From assembly GCF_002245535.1 (NCBI RefSeq), contig NZ_NKCN01000035.1:1-38497 (forward strand): a stretch of DNA of 38,497 bases, read 5' to 3'. Below, piece by piece: positions 32,232-38,497 of this stretch. Under the pieces are notes generated by a model. The model saw only the letters and a program-made list of their open reading frames with translations. It had not been told where the DNA came from and did no database searches. The stretch comes from Mycobacterium lehmannii. Lineage in GTDB: Bacteria; Actinomycetota; Actinomycetes; Mycobacteriales; Mycobacteriaceae. How positions within the stretch are numbered: the stretch's first letter is position 1; every line of letters starts with the position of its first letter. Both the position numbers and the translations under genes were made by a program.

Positions 32232-32798
32232 CTACATCCGATCGCGACAGTGCGGGCACGGCATTTCCATAGCGGCGCACATCGGGCATTTGTCCATCGA
32301 CATCGGCATCTGCATGGCTTGGTCGCAGCACCACATTAAGTGGCGGCCGTTTCCGTCGGCATAGAGTACAGCCATCGGATCTGCCCCCACGATGTCGAAA
32401 TAGACCTTGCCGGTAGAGCTTTGGCCTTGTGCCAGTGTGGTGGCGGGCAGCCCTTCCGGGGTTGCGATCTGCCACAGGACGGGGTGCCGCTGACCGTCGA
32501 TTGGAACGGCGTACAGGTTGGGGATGATGGGTGTAACGGTGCCGGTGACTGCGCGCACTGTCGCCGAGCTTTCCCAGAGCTGACCCCGCGGGGTATATCC
32601 CGGCAGGATAGTCGCCGACTTCTGAAGGTCGGCCACAGTCCACTCCTGGACTACCGCACCCCCGGCATCGACGATCTGTTGCGCTGAACCGAATTTATGG
32701 GGGCAATGCTTCGTGGCGGCCGCTGGGGCAGCGAACGCTATTGCTCCAGCGACGAATGCGGCGGCGAGCGTCGCGGTGAGCACTGTTAGGAGTCGCAA
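32232..32798 (-). CDS. MPT63-like (DUF1942) exported protein with Met/Cys/His-rich tail
   Basis: A 188-residue exported protein. The signal peptide covers residues 1-28 (VLTATLAAAFVAGAIAFAAPAAA). The middle is an MPT63/DUF1942 immunoglobulin-like domain (VVQEWTVADLQKS, YTPRGQLWESSATVRAV, PVLWQ, QSSTGKVYFDI), as in the secreted M. tuberculosis antigen MPT63. Unlike MPT63 it continues into about 36 residues packed with metal ligands: HLMWCC, MQMPMSM, CPMC and CPHC (157-184), suggesting extracytoplasmic Cu(I) binding. The frame is open up to 33011, but TTG 32798 has AAAGGAG at 7-nt spacing and starts the signal peptide exactly. It follows the DUF1326 gene on the same strand. Confidence 0.85.
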   Translation of the reverse strand: MRLLTVLTATLAAAFVAGAIAFAAPAAATKHCPHKFGSAQQIVDAGGAVVQEWTVADLQKSATILPGYTPRGQLWESSATVRAVTGTVTPIIPNLYAVPIDGQRHPVLWQIATPEGLPATTLAQGQSSTGKVYFDIVGADPMAVLYADGNGRHLMWCCDQAMQMPMSMDKCPMCAAMEMPCPHCRDRM

Positions 32799-32979
32799 GC
32801 AACCTCTCCTTTCAAGAGAATTGGCGAGCAGCACAAAATCAGGCGCGGACAGCTCGCTTAATACTACGTACTGGGATAGTAGATGAGTGTTGATTTCGGA
32901 TGGTGGCGCCTCGATGGGGCGCGAGAGGCGCGAAGAGCGAGTCGGCGAATGGGCGAGACCCACGCGAGGCCCGAACGGT

Positions 32980-33693
32980 TCAGGCATGACACGTGCATGG
33001 CGCCGCCGCACTGCTGCTGAATTCCTGTTGGCCCGCTCCGTTGCCGTCCGGCCGCCAGTCGAACGGGAAGCGCTTGCTGGAGGCGCCTTGATAGTCGCGC
33101 GACCACTCGAACCCGACAGCGTGATCGCGCTCGACGACCCCCCACGTGGCGACCTGGCCGGGACCGACCTCGGCGCCCGGCGGGTTGGCGGTGGTCACGC
33201 GACGGTTGAGATCAGAGGTGGGTCCGGTTAGCGCTGCGACGCGGACATCGACCTTGCCGGGGATTTCGGCGCGCCAGTAGGCCAGGTCATCTGCTGCATC
33301 GAAGGTAATCGGCGCGTACTCGATGCCGCGCAAATCCGCGATCAGGCTTGCGAATTCGGCTGGCCAGCCGCCTTCCTGTCCGGTAAAGATGCGCTCTAGG
33401 GCCTCACGCTGGGCGGCGTCGGCGTCGGCATCAATGTAGAACATCAGCTTCATCATGGCGTTGGGATCGCCGACCCACATGTTGCCGGTGAACTCCCCGA
33501 GGGAAACGACGTTGAGTCCCCCCAGATCTACCGGACCGAAGTGGCCTGCCCGGATATGCCATACGAGGGTGAACAGGCAGTCACCGTGGGTGGGCTCTTG
33601 AGCGAAGGTGCATGGGCAGGGCAGCTTGCAGCTACACACGTCGAACCAGTCACCACGCAGATGCCAGTCGGTGGTTGTCGAGATTGTTTTCAT
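32980..33693 (-). CDS. DUF1326 domain-containing protein
   Basis: A 237-residue DUF1326 protein. The signature WHLRGDWFDVCSCKLPCPC at residues 10-28 holds four Cys (20, 22, 26, 28), a likely metal or redox site, and the C-terminus adds CTCHA. DUF1326 is of unknown function and commonly occurs near metal-related genes. The ATG has GAAAGG about 8 nt upstream, and the CsoR/RicR-type palindrome at 33711-33730 lies right at its promoter. It is probably co-regulated, perhaps co-transcribed, with the MPT63-like gene 181 bp downstream. Cytosolic, with no signal peptide. Confidence 0.88.
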   Translation of the reverse strand: MKTISTTTDWHLRGDWFDVCSCKLPCPCTFAQEPTHGDCLFTLVWHIRAGHFGPVDLGGLNVVSLGEFTGNMWVGDPNAMMKLMFYIDADADAAQREALERIFTGQEGGWPAEFASLIADLRGIEYAPITFDAADDLAYWRAEIPGKVDVRVAALTGPTSDLNRRVTTANPPGAEVGPGQVATWGVVERDHAVGFEWSRDYQGASSKRFPFDWRPDGNGAGQQEFSSSAAAPCTCHA

Positions 33694-33710
33694 CGTTCAA
33701 ACCTTTCGTT

Positions 33711-33730
33711 GTATACCCCATGGGGGTATC
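33711..33730. promoter_or_regulatory. CsoR/RicR-type operator 1
   Basis: TATACCCC-ATG-GGGGTATC is an 8-3-8 palindrome with one mismatch (33712-33730), containing TACCC-N5-GGGTA, the pattern of CsoR/RicR copper-responsive sites. It sits 18-37 bp before the DUF1326 start, overlapping a TATACA that can serve as its -10 element. Confidence 0.75.
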
Positions 33731-33768
33731 GGGCGGGTTGACCATATCCCCATGAGCGCTTCTCCACA

Positions 33769-33787
33769 AGTACCCCCAGGGGGTATA
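33769..33787. promoter_or_regulatory. CsoR/RicR-type operator 2 with -10 element
   Basis: TACCCCCAGGGGGTA at 33771-33785 is a perfect palindrome of the same type. It overlaps TATATT (33784-33789), the -10 element of the rhodanese gene, whose ATG at 33796 is at leaderless distance. Repressor binding here would block transcription. Confidence 0.75.
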
Positions 33788-33795
33788 TTTATGTC

Positions 33796-34308
33796 ATGAG
33801 TGAATCGGTGTGCCCCAGGCGTGTCGAGGGGTCACAAACCTCGCTTCGACGTGCGGTGAGGACCGGGTCGGCGTCCCGGCTGCTTGCAGCAGTTCTGGCA
33901 GCAGTCGGCGCGCTTGCCCTAACCGCGTGTGCATCGGACGGCCCATCCCCGCCCGCACCTGCAGCGCCGACGTCGCAGGCCCCGGCCTCGGGTGCGGCCC
34001 GGTTGGTAGATCCCGGCGAGTTCGCCGCGGTGATCGCTGAGCCTGATCGGGTGACGGTGAACGTCCATGTGCCATTTGAGGGCGACATCCCGGGCACGGA
34101 CCTGTCGATACCGTTCGATCAGATCACCGCACAGGCTGGTTGGCTGCCAGCCAATCGTGACACCGGGTTGGCGATCTATTGTCGGTCTGGGCCAATGAGT
34201 GCGACCGCGGCGGAGACGCTTCGCGATCTCGGCTACACCGATGTCGTCGAACTTCGCGGGGGCATGCGCGCTTGGCAAGCCGACGGCCGCGAATTGGTCG
34301 GCATCTGA
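33796..34308 (+). CDS. Rhodanese-domain lipoprotein
   Basis: A 170-residue lipoprotein. A basic N-region and hydrophobic helix end in the lipobox LTAC, with lipidated Cys45, followed by a Pro/Ala linker. The rhodanese domain (about 72-168) has the active-site loop CRSGPMS with Cys129 and the typical TLRDLGYTDVVELRGGMRAW ending. It should act outside the membrane as a sulphurtransferase or thiol carrier; a Cys in that place could also hold copper. It starts 6 nt after TATATT, so it is probably leaderless and controlled by operator 2. Divergent from DUF1326. Confidence 0.88.
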   Translation: MSESVCPRRVEGSQTSLRRAVRTGSASRLLAAVLAAVGALALTACASDGPSPPAPAAPTSQAPASGAARLVDPGEFAAVIAEPDRVTVNVHVPFEGDIPGTDLSIPFDQITAQAGWLPANRDTGLAIYCRSGPMSATAAETLRDLGYTDVVELRGGMRAWQADGRELVGI

Positions 34309-34324
34309 TGACGGTCGAGCACTC

Positions 34325-34347
34325 GGGGCTACCACCGGGTAGACCCC
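34325..34347. terminator. Hairpin between converging genes
   Basis: CTACC (34329-34333) pairs with GGTAG (34338-34342), extended by GGGG/CCCC (34325-34328 with 34344-34347) across one bulged A. It lies between the converging rhodanese and MFS genes, where a terminator is expected. Confidence 0.45.
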
Positions 34348-34387
34348 GACGTTCAGGCCGGTATCAACGTGATAGCCGCGCAGACTA

Positions 34388-35650
34388 TTACGCAGGAGTC
34401 ATTGCATCGAGGGACTTTGGTGCCTGTAGCCGGCCGGCGCGGTCTAGGCGGTACAGGGTGAGCGCCGCGATCAGGCCGATGACGACCAATCCGATCCACG
34501 TCAGCTCGGGCATCCCGGCGTCGGAAGCTTTTTGCATGAGCGTTCCGGTGGCGAGGTTGCCGACGAGGATGCCGATTCCGACGATGGTGTTGTAGAAGCC
34601 GTAATGTGTGCCGACGAGCCGGCCACCGGCCAGTGAGACGACGGTGTCCATTTCGAACGGGAACACCGCAGCCGATCCGATGGCAAGCACCGCAGCGCCG
34701 ACGAGAAGCGCACTGATGGCGGCGATTTGGCCGGCACGCCGATCATCGGGCAGCACGGCCATGGGTATGAATGACGCCGCGAGGACCAGCATACCGATCA
34801 CCAGTGAGTGTCCTGGTCCCCACCACTTAGCGAACCATCGGGTGATCCTGAGCTGACCAGCGACGGCGATCAGGCCGGAGATGACGAATACGCCTGCCAC
34901 TACGGCGGTTTCAGCATTGGGCACCAGGTTCTTGGCGTGCAGCGGCAGCGCCAGATAGACCTGAAAGGACAGCACGTAGGAGCCGATCATCGCCACGGCG
35001 AACAGCAGGAATGAGCGGTTGGCCAGTACAGTGCGCCAGTCGTCGAGCACCGACGTGCCATGTTCGGTCGGAGAGGCCTTGCGTTGTGGCAGAGCGAAAA
35101 GTTGCGCGACGGTCAAAGCTGCGAAAACCCCCGCAGCGGCCGCGGCGGCGATGCGGAAGTCGAGCGCCATCAGCGCCAGTCCCACGAGCGGACCGGCGAG
35201 GATCCCTCCTTGGTAGAAGATGTTGAACAACGCGAAGGCTTCGACCCGGCGTGGGCCGGCCTCGGCGGCAAGATAGGCGCGCACCGCTGGGTTGAACAAT
35301 GCTCCGGCGAAACCCGTTGCTGCTGAAGCGATCACCATTGCCGGCAGCGAATCGGCAATCACCAGAAGCCCGAATCCCGCGGTGCGCAGCAGGCAGCCGG
35401 CAACGATGAGCGGCTTGTATCCGATGCGATCGGCCAATGTGCCGCCGATGATGAACATGCCCTGCTGGGAGAAGTTGCGCACGCCCAGCACCAGACCGAT
35501 GGCCCATGCGGCCAGCCCGAGCGGCCCGGCGAGGTAGCCGGCCAGATACGGCATCAACATGTAGAAGCCAAGGTTGATGCCGAACTGATTGATCATCAGC
35601 AGCCGGCTCGGCCATCCGAAACTGCGGAATTCGGTGAGGAAGCCCGTCAT
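34388..35650 (-). CDS. MFS transporter (Rv0849-like)
   Basis: A 420-residue, 12-helix MFS permease. Loop motifs include GGTLADRIGYKPLIV (after helix 2) and a repeated-half RWFAKWWG segment. Its ATG overlaps the stop of the CysK2-like gene by ATGA, so it is translationally coupled to it. The same LpqS-CysK2-MFS order exists in M. tuberculosis Rv0847-Rv0849, which belongs to the RicR copper regulon, so this is probably the Rv0849 counterpart. Its substrate is not known; metal chelator or sulphur-compound export are possibilities. Confidence 0.88.
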   Translation of the reverse strand: MTGFLTEFRSFGWPSRLLMINQFGINLGFYMLMPYLAGYLAGPLGLAAWAIGLVLGVRNFSQQGMFIIGGTLADRIGYKPLIVAGCLLRTAGFGLLVIADSLPAMVIASAATGFAGALFNPAVRAYLAAEAGPRRVEAFALFNIFYQGGILAGPLVGLALMALDFRIAAAAAAGVFAALTVAQLFALPQRKASPTEHGTSVLDDWRTVLANRSFLLFAVAMIGSYVLSFQVYLALPLHAKNLVPNAETAVVAGVFVISGLIAVAGQLRITRWFAKWWGPGHSLVIGMLVLAASFIPMAVLPDDRRAGQIAAISALLVGAAVLAIGSAAVFPFEMDTVVSLAGGRLVGTHYGFYNTIVGIGILVGNLATGTLMQKASDAGMPELTWIGLVVIGLIAALTLYRLDRAGRLQAPKSLDAMTPA

Positions 35651-36756
35651 CGCGGTGCCTTGACCGGATCTACCACCCTGGGGCACCGTGTCCAGGAGTC
35701 CACCACATGCTGTGTGGGGTCATCGATGAGCGCCGGCTCAGCGGGCGGCGCTATGTCATGGAGATTGTGCTTGCGGCAGTAGTCGTCGTTGTAGATGGTG
35801 TCGAAGTAGCGTTGCGGGCCGTCCGGGAAGATCGCGGCGATCGTTGTGTCTTCGGGGCGGGTCTGCGCCGCCCAGCCGGCGACCAGGGCAACGGCGCCCA
35901 CGCTCCATCCGCCGCTGGCGTAGTGGGTGGCGGCCAGCGTGCGGCATGCCCAGACGGCTTCGGCCGGGGCGACCCAGTGGACTTCGGTGAAGGCGTCGTA
36001 GTCCACGTTGCGTGGATAGATGCTCGACCCCAGCCCGCGCATCAGTCGTGCGGTTGCCGGTTGACCGAAGATCGTGGAGCCCACCGTGTCGACACCGATC
36101 AGTTGCATGTGGGGATTGAATTCCCGCAGCACGCGAGCCACGCCGGCCGAGTGCCCCCCGGTGCCGACCGAGCACACCAGTAAGTCGATGTGGCCGAGTT
36201 GCGCCTGCACCTCGAGAGCAAGCCCGCGGTATGCGTCGACGTTGTCGGGGTTGTTGTACTGATCGGGATACCAGGCGGATTCGTCGGTGGCGAGGATCTG
36301 CATCACCCGGTCCCGTCGCGCCTGCTGCCAGCCGCCTTCGGGGTGCGGTTCGGTCACCAAGTCGACCTCGGCGCCGTAGGCCGTCAACATCCGCTGAATG
36401 ATCGGTTCCATTCCAGGATCGGTCACGAGCGTGACGGGGTGGTGGTGCACGGTTCCGGCCAGTGCCAGGCCCAATCCCAGTGTTCCGCTTGTTGATTCGA
36501 CGATCCGGCCATCGGGGCGCAGGGCACCGGTGGCGCGCGCTCGTTCCACCATGTACATCGCCGGGCGGTCTTTCATCCCGCCGGGGTTGAAGCCTTCGAG
36601 CTTGGCCCAGAAACCTCGACCGGGCGAGGTGAAGGGCTCGGCGATGCGCAGCACCGGTGTGTGGCCGACCATTGTGCCGGGCCGGTCATAACGGCCGAGG
36701 CATCGCTGTCGAGGGTTGTGAAGTTCAAGGTTGCGAACGGACAGGGCGTGATTCAT
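35647..36756 (-). CDS. cysK2: CysK2-like PLP-dependent cysteine synthase family protein
   Basis: A 369-residue fold-type II PLP enzyme of the CysK/CysM family. The lysine lies in NPGGMKDRP (K62), the substrate loop is ESTSGTLGLG (87-96), and GTGGHSAG binds the cofactor phosphate. Loop differences from housekeeping CysK (SGT instead of SGN) fit the CysK2 branch; M. tuberculosis CysK2 makes S-sulfocysteine from O-phosphoserine and thiosulphate. Position between an LpqS-like gene and an MFS gene matches Rv0847-Rv0848-Rv0849. The 3' end overlaps the MFS gene by 4 bp. Confidence 0.82.
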   Translation of the reverse strand: MNHALSVRNLELHNPRQRCLGRYDRPGTMVGHTPVLRIAEPFTSPGRGFWAKLEGFNPGGMKDRPAMYMVERARATGALRPDGRIVESTSGTLGLGLALAGTVHHHPVTLVTDPGMEPIIQRMLTAYGAEVDLVTEPHPEGGWQQARRDRVMQILATDESAWYPDQYNNPDNVDAYRGLALEVQAQLGHIDLLVCSVGTGGHSAGVARVLREFNPHMQLIGVDTVGSTIFGQPATARLMRGLGSSIYPRNVDYDAFTEVHWVAPAEAVWACRTLAATHYASGGWSVGAVALVAGWAAQTRPEDTTIAAIFPDGPQRYFDTIYNDDYCRKHNLHDIAPPAEPALIDDPTQHVVDSWTRCPRVVDPVKAPR

Positions 36757-36783
36757 GGAAGTACATCGCTTCTGCTTCGAGCG

Positions 36784-36801
36784 GCGCGCCGTCCGGCGCG
36801 C
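36784..36801. other. GC hairpin between lpqS-like and cysK2-like genes
   Basis: GCGCGCC (36784-36790) pairs with GGCGCGC (36795-36801) around GTCC, 28 bp before the CysK2-like start. It might limit read-through from the upstream gene; no T tract follows. Confidence 0.35.
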
Positions 36802-36868
36802 AGCAGCTGAAAGGGACGGCGGTCACCGACCCCGCCGCAGCGAGGCAGCGTGGTCTGGCGCCACCGGA

Positions 36869-37282
36869 TCAGCAGCGTGCGATACACAGCCGGGTGAGCC
36901 TCACCCGACCGGAAATAACTGTCGCTAGCGGCCGTGGCGGACCACGCACCACAGCCAGTGTCGATTGACTCCATAGTGAAGCCGCGACGGCCAAAGCGGC
37001 GATCAGCCCCAACGCGATCAGTATGGTCGATGTGCGCGGCAGCACTCCCTCGGCGACTGTGTCCGGCAGTAGCGGCACCGATCCATCGCTGATATGCGGA
37101 TGCTCAATGACCACGGAATGGTCGGGAAGAAGGTCAGAAGACAGGGCATGCGGCCCGTGAGCAGAGGGCTGGTCTCCTATTGGCAACGCCCACTCAGCGG
37201 CAACAACGACGACCCAAGACGCCAGCACCAGCGCAATCAATGCGCGGGTTCGCGTCCCGAGAAAGCCCACGTTGCTGTTCAC
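36869..37282 (-). CDS. lpqS: LpqS-like membrane-anchored protein
   Basis: About 137 residues from the GTG at 37282, close to the 130 of M. tuberculosis LpqS (Rv0847). A first hydrophobic helix (ALIALVLASWVVVVAAEWALP), a His-rich outside segment (HGPHALSS, VVIEHPHISDG), a second hydrophobic stretch (STILIALGLIAALAVAASLW) and the ending VRLTRLCIARC resemble LpqS. LpqS belongs to the RicR copper regulon, and its partners cysK2 and an MFS gene follow here in the same order. The open frame to 37471 adds Arg-rich sequence that I discount. A TACATT (37293-37298, minus strand) may be its -10; no CsoR/RicR box is seen at this promoter, so it may depend on the boxes near 38.4 kb. Confidence 0.65.
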   Translation of the reverse strand: MNSNVGFLGTRTRALIALVLASWVVVVAAEWALPIGDQPSAHGPHALSSDLLPDHSVVIEHPHISDGSVPLLPDTVAEGVLPRTSTILIALGLIAALAVAASLWSQSTLAVVRGPPRPLATVISGRVRLTRLCIARC

Positions 37283-37481
37283 AATGGTGCCAAATGTAGC
37301 AGCGGATCGCGCGTCGGTTCGGCGCCCACGAACTCGACGCATAGTCGTTACCGCGCCGCGATAGGGCCGTCGCCAGCGACGGTGCGTCGATCCGGACGCT
37401 CGTTGCATCGAACCCGACGAGTGCAGGCGGGCAACCGCAGCAGAACACTGTGCATTCGCCAACATGGTCATCGGCGCCTCG

Positions 37482-38162
37482 TCATGTCAGATCATGCCCC
37501 GTCGCGCCTATCGCCGATGTTGAATGCCCAGACTCGGTGTCAGGGCGTGTCAGCTGGTCGGCGAGCGACACCACCAAGCCACCCAGCATGAATGCGGTGA
37601 TCGCGGCGACAAGGGTGGCGGTACTGAAAGCGGGGATGTACCGCCTCGCCCCCGTCGGCGCGCTGGCGCCGTGGTGATACTGGTGCGTCAGCGCATGTCC
37701 TTTGCCCCTGCCCAGCAGGTAGCGGTTCACCGGGTAGGCAGCGACGAAGGCGGCCCCGAGCGCGATTATCATGCCCACCCAGAAGACCGGATTCACCAGG
37801 CCCGCGTTCATGGCGCCGGGTATGACCGCCATGACGGCGTTGTCGACGATCTCCATCGTCAGGATCGACAGCGTGTCGGCGGCCAGCACCACACTCAGTG
37901 CTGTCCCCAGTGCGAGACCCGCGCGCAGCAGCGGCATGGTTGAAAGGGTGTAGCCGAATAAGAAGGCCAACCCAACGGCCAGCGCAATCGTGCCCACGTT
38001 GCTTAAGCCCAAAGCGGTGCCGATGATCAGGCCGACGATCTCGCCGATGGCACACCCGGTCAGGCAGTGCAGCGTCGCGCTGAGGGCCATCGTGTTTGTG
38101 CTGCCATCGTGTTCTTGATGAGTATGACCACTGGGTTCGTGGTCGTGAGTGTGGACGGTCAT
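37482..38162 (-). CDS. DUF4396 membrane protein with His-rich N-terminus
   Basis: A 226-residue protein. The N-terminus is full of histidines (HTHDHEPSGHTHQEH, residues 4-18), then DUF4396: HCLTGCAIGEIVG (32-44), several transmembrane helices, MEIVDNAVM, and HALTHQYHHG near 156-165. The conserved His/Cys/Met residues inside helices suggest metal handling. The ATG has GGAG 6 nt upstream and overlaps the stop of the preceding small ORF by ATGA; the longer frame to 38432 is discounted. It is the first sizeable gene downstream of operators 3 and 4. Confidence 0.88.
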   Translation of the reverse strand: MTVHTHDHEPSGHTHQEHDGSTNTMALSATLHCLTGCAIGEIVGLIIGTALGLSNVGTIALAVGLAFLFGYTLSTMPLLRAGLALGTALSVVLAADTLSILTMEIVDNAVMAVIPGAMNAGLVNPVFWVGMIIALGAAFVAAYPVNRYLLGRGKGHALTHQYHHGASAPTGARRYIPAFSTATLVAAITAFMLGGLVVSLADQLTRPDTESGHSTSAIGATGHDLT

Positions 38163-38335
38163 GTCGTACTCCAGAGTTGACTGTGGAAGGTGTGGCGGTA
38201 TTGGCTGATCGATGAGGTCCCTCCAGGTAATAGCCCGTGAACGGCGTATTCCCATTGCGTGTTTGAGCAACCCGAATCGTCGTGAACCGTGGTGTTTGCG
38301 GTGCCGAGTTGGTGGATGTCGCCGGCAGCGCCCAT
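38159..38335 (-). CDS. Small ORF coupled to the DUF4396 gene
   Basis: A 58-residue frame (MGAAGDIHQLGTANTTVHDD..., with one Cys in SGCSNTQWEY) ending in HTFHSQLWSTT. Its stop overlaps the DUF4396 ATG by ATGA, the sign of translational coupling, and GGAGGAG lies about 14 nt upstream of the ATG, with operators 3 and 4 just beyond. It contains several His residues and one Cys. I do not recognise a family. It could be a small metal-related protein or a coupled leader peptide. Confidence 0.45.
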   Translation of the reverse strand: MGAAGDIHQLGTANTTVHDDSGCSNTQWEYAVHGLLPGGTSSISQYRHTFHSQLWSTT

Positions 38336-38365
38336 GCAGACCTGATCTTGCTCCTCCGATTCCCG

Positions 38366-38382
38366 TACACCCCCCAGGGGTA
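38366..38382. promoter_or_regulatory. CsoR/RicR-type operator 3 (degenerate)
   Basis: TACACCCCCCAGGGGTA has a good right half (GGGGTA) and a weaker left half. It is 8 bp from operator 4, so two repressor tetramers could bind side by side before the small ORF and DUF4396 gene. Confidence 0.5.
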
Positions 38383-38390
38383 ATCGCCTG

Positions 38391-38409
38391 TATACCCCAC
38401 AGGGGTATA
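38391..38409. promoter_or_regulatory. CsoR/RicR-type operator 4
   Basis: TATACCCCACAGGGGTATA is a perfect 8-3-8 palindrome, the best of the four. It lies upstream of the small ORF-DUF4396 series and, on the plus strand, could also serve a gene beyond the window's right end. Confidence 0.75.
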
Positions 38410-38497
38410 TGATGCAAGGACTCCCCCCCCACTTCCCCTTAAACCCATCCCCCACCCCATCAGCCGTCATGTAATCGCCACTCCGCCATCTCGCTTT

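Noticed and set aside
1..38497. tRNA, rRNA, CRISPR array or intact insertion sequence
   Set aside because: No cloverleaf, repeat-spacer series or transposase with terminal repeats was seen on reading either strand; a tRNAscan or ISfinder search was not possible.

Overview
The window reads as chromosomal DNA of a high-GC actinobacterium, most likely a fast-growing mycobacterium (Mycolicibacterium/Mycobacterium). The case rests on dense GC-rich coding with GTG/TTG starts, several promoters placed for leaderless mRNAs, a TopoN/TopoM-like second type II topoisomerase as described in M. smegmatis, a DUF1906 Tat-exported protein like Rv2525c, an Arr rifampin ADP-ribosyltransferase, an MPT63-like secreted protein, and an lpqS-cysK2-MFS block in the order known from M. 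tuberculosis Rv0847-Rv0849. All identifications come from reading the translations; no database search was run.

Layout. (1) 1-7.7 kb, ordinary core/accessory metabolism: an SDR oxidoreductase, a small secreted protein, an MFS transporter, an ArsR + SRPBCC pair behind a perfect 24-bp palindrome, a divergent MalY/PatB-type PLP enzyme, an MpaB-family oxygenase (DUF2236) and a DUF2786 protein. (2) 7.85-12.04 kb, the two subunits of a gyrase/topo IV-like enzyme. (3) 12.05-22.6 kb, a broken LLM oxidoreductase, exported cell-envelope proteins (DUF1906, coiled coil + M15-like domain, NlpC/P60-like), a cyclase-family hydrolase, an alpha/beta hydrolase, a DUF4262 protein, a MarR regulator translationally coupled to an EamA transporter, an LLM oxidoreductase, a DUF1254/DUF1214 gene remnant and an O-methyltransferase. 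(4) 22.7-23.1 kb, arr.

(5) 23.1-29.8 kb is a compositionally distinct accessory segment that looks like a defence island. Its core is a Gabija-type pair on the minus strand: gajA (OLD ATPase + TOPRIM) followed by gajB (UvrD-like helicase), joined by an ATGA overlap. It is flanked by a converging small caspase/CHAT-like protein with a visible His-Cys dyad and, upstream of gajA, a protein with a GIY-YIG-like motif. A pair of 19-bp imperfect inverted repeats lies in the gene-poor stretch at its left edge. This four-gene combination is the best candidate for an undescribed system. (6) 29.9-31.3 kb holds a small AbrB-like protein (leaderless), a small acidic ORF and a membrane-anchored hypothetical.

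(7) 31.5-38.5 kb is a metal (probably copper) response cluster: a His-rich-tailed membrane protein, an MPT63-like protein with an appended Met/Cys/His-rich tail, a Cys-rich DUF1326 protein, a rhodanese lipoprotein, and the series smORF - DUF4396 - LpqS-like - CysK2-like - MFS. Four TACCC-N5-GGGTA-type palindromes of the CsoR/RicR kind sit at the divergent DUF1326/rhodanese promoters and upstream of the DUF4396 series, which suggests one shared regulon. No CsoR/RicR gene lies inside the window.
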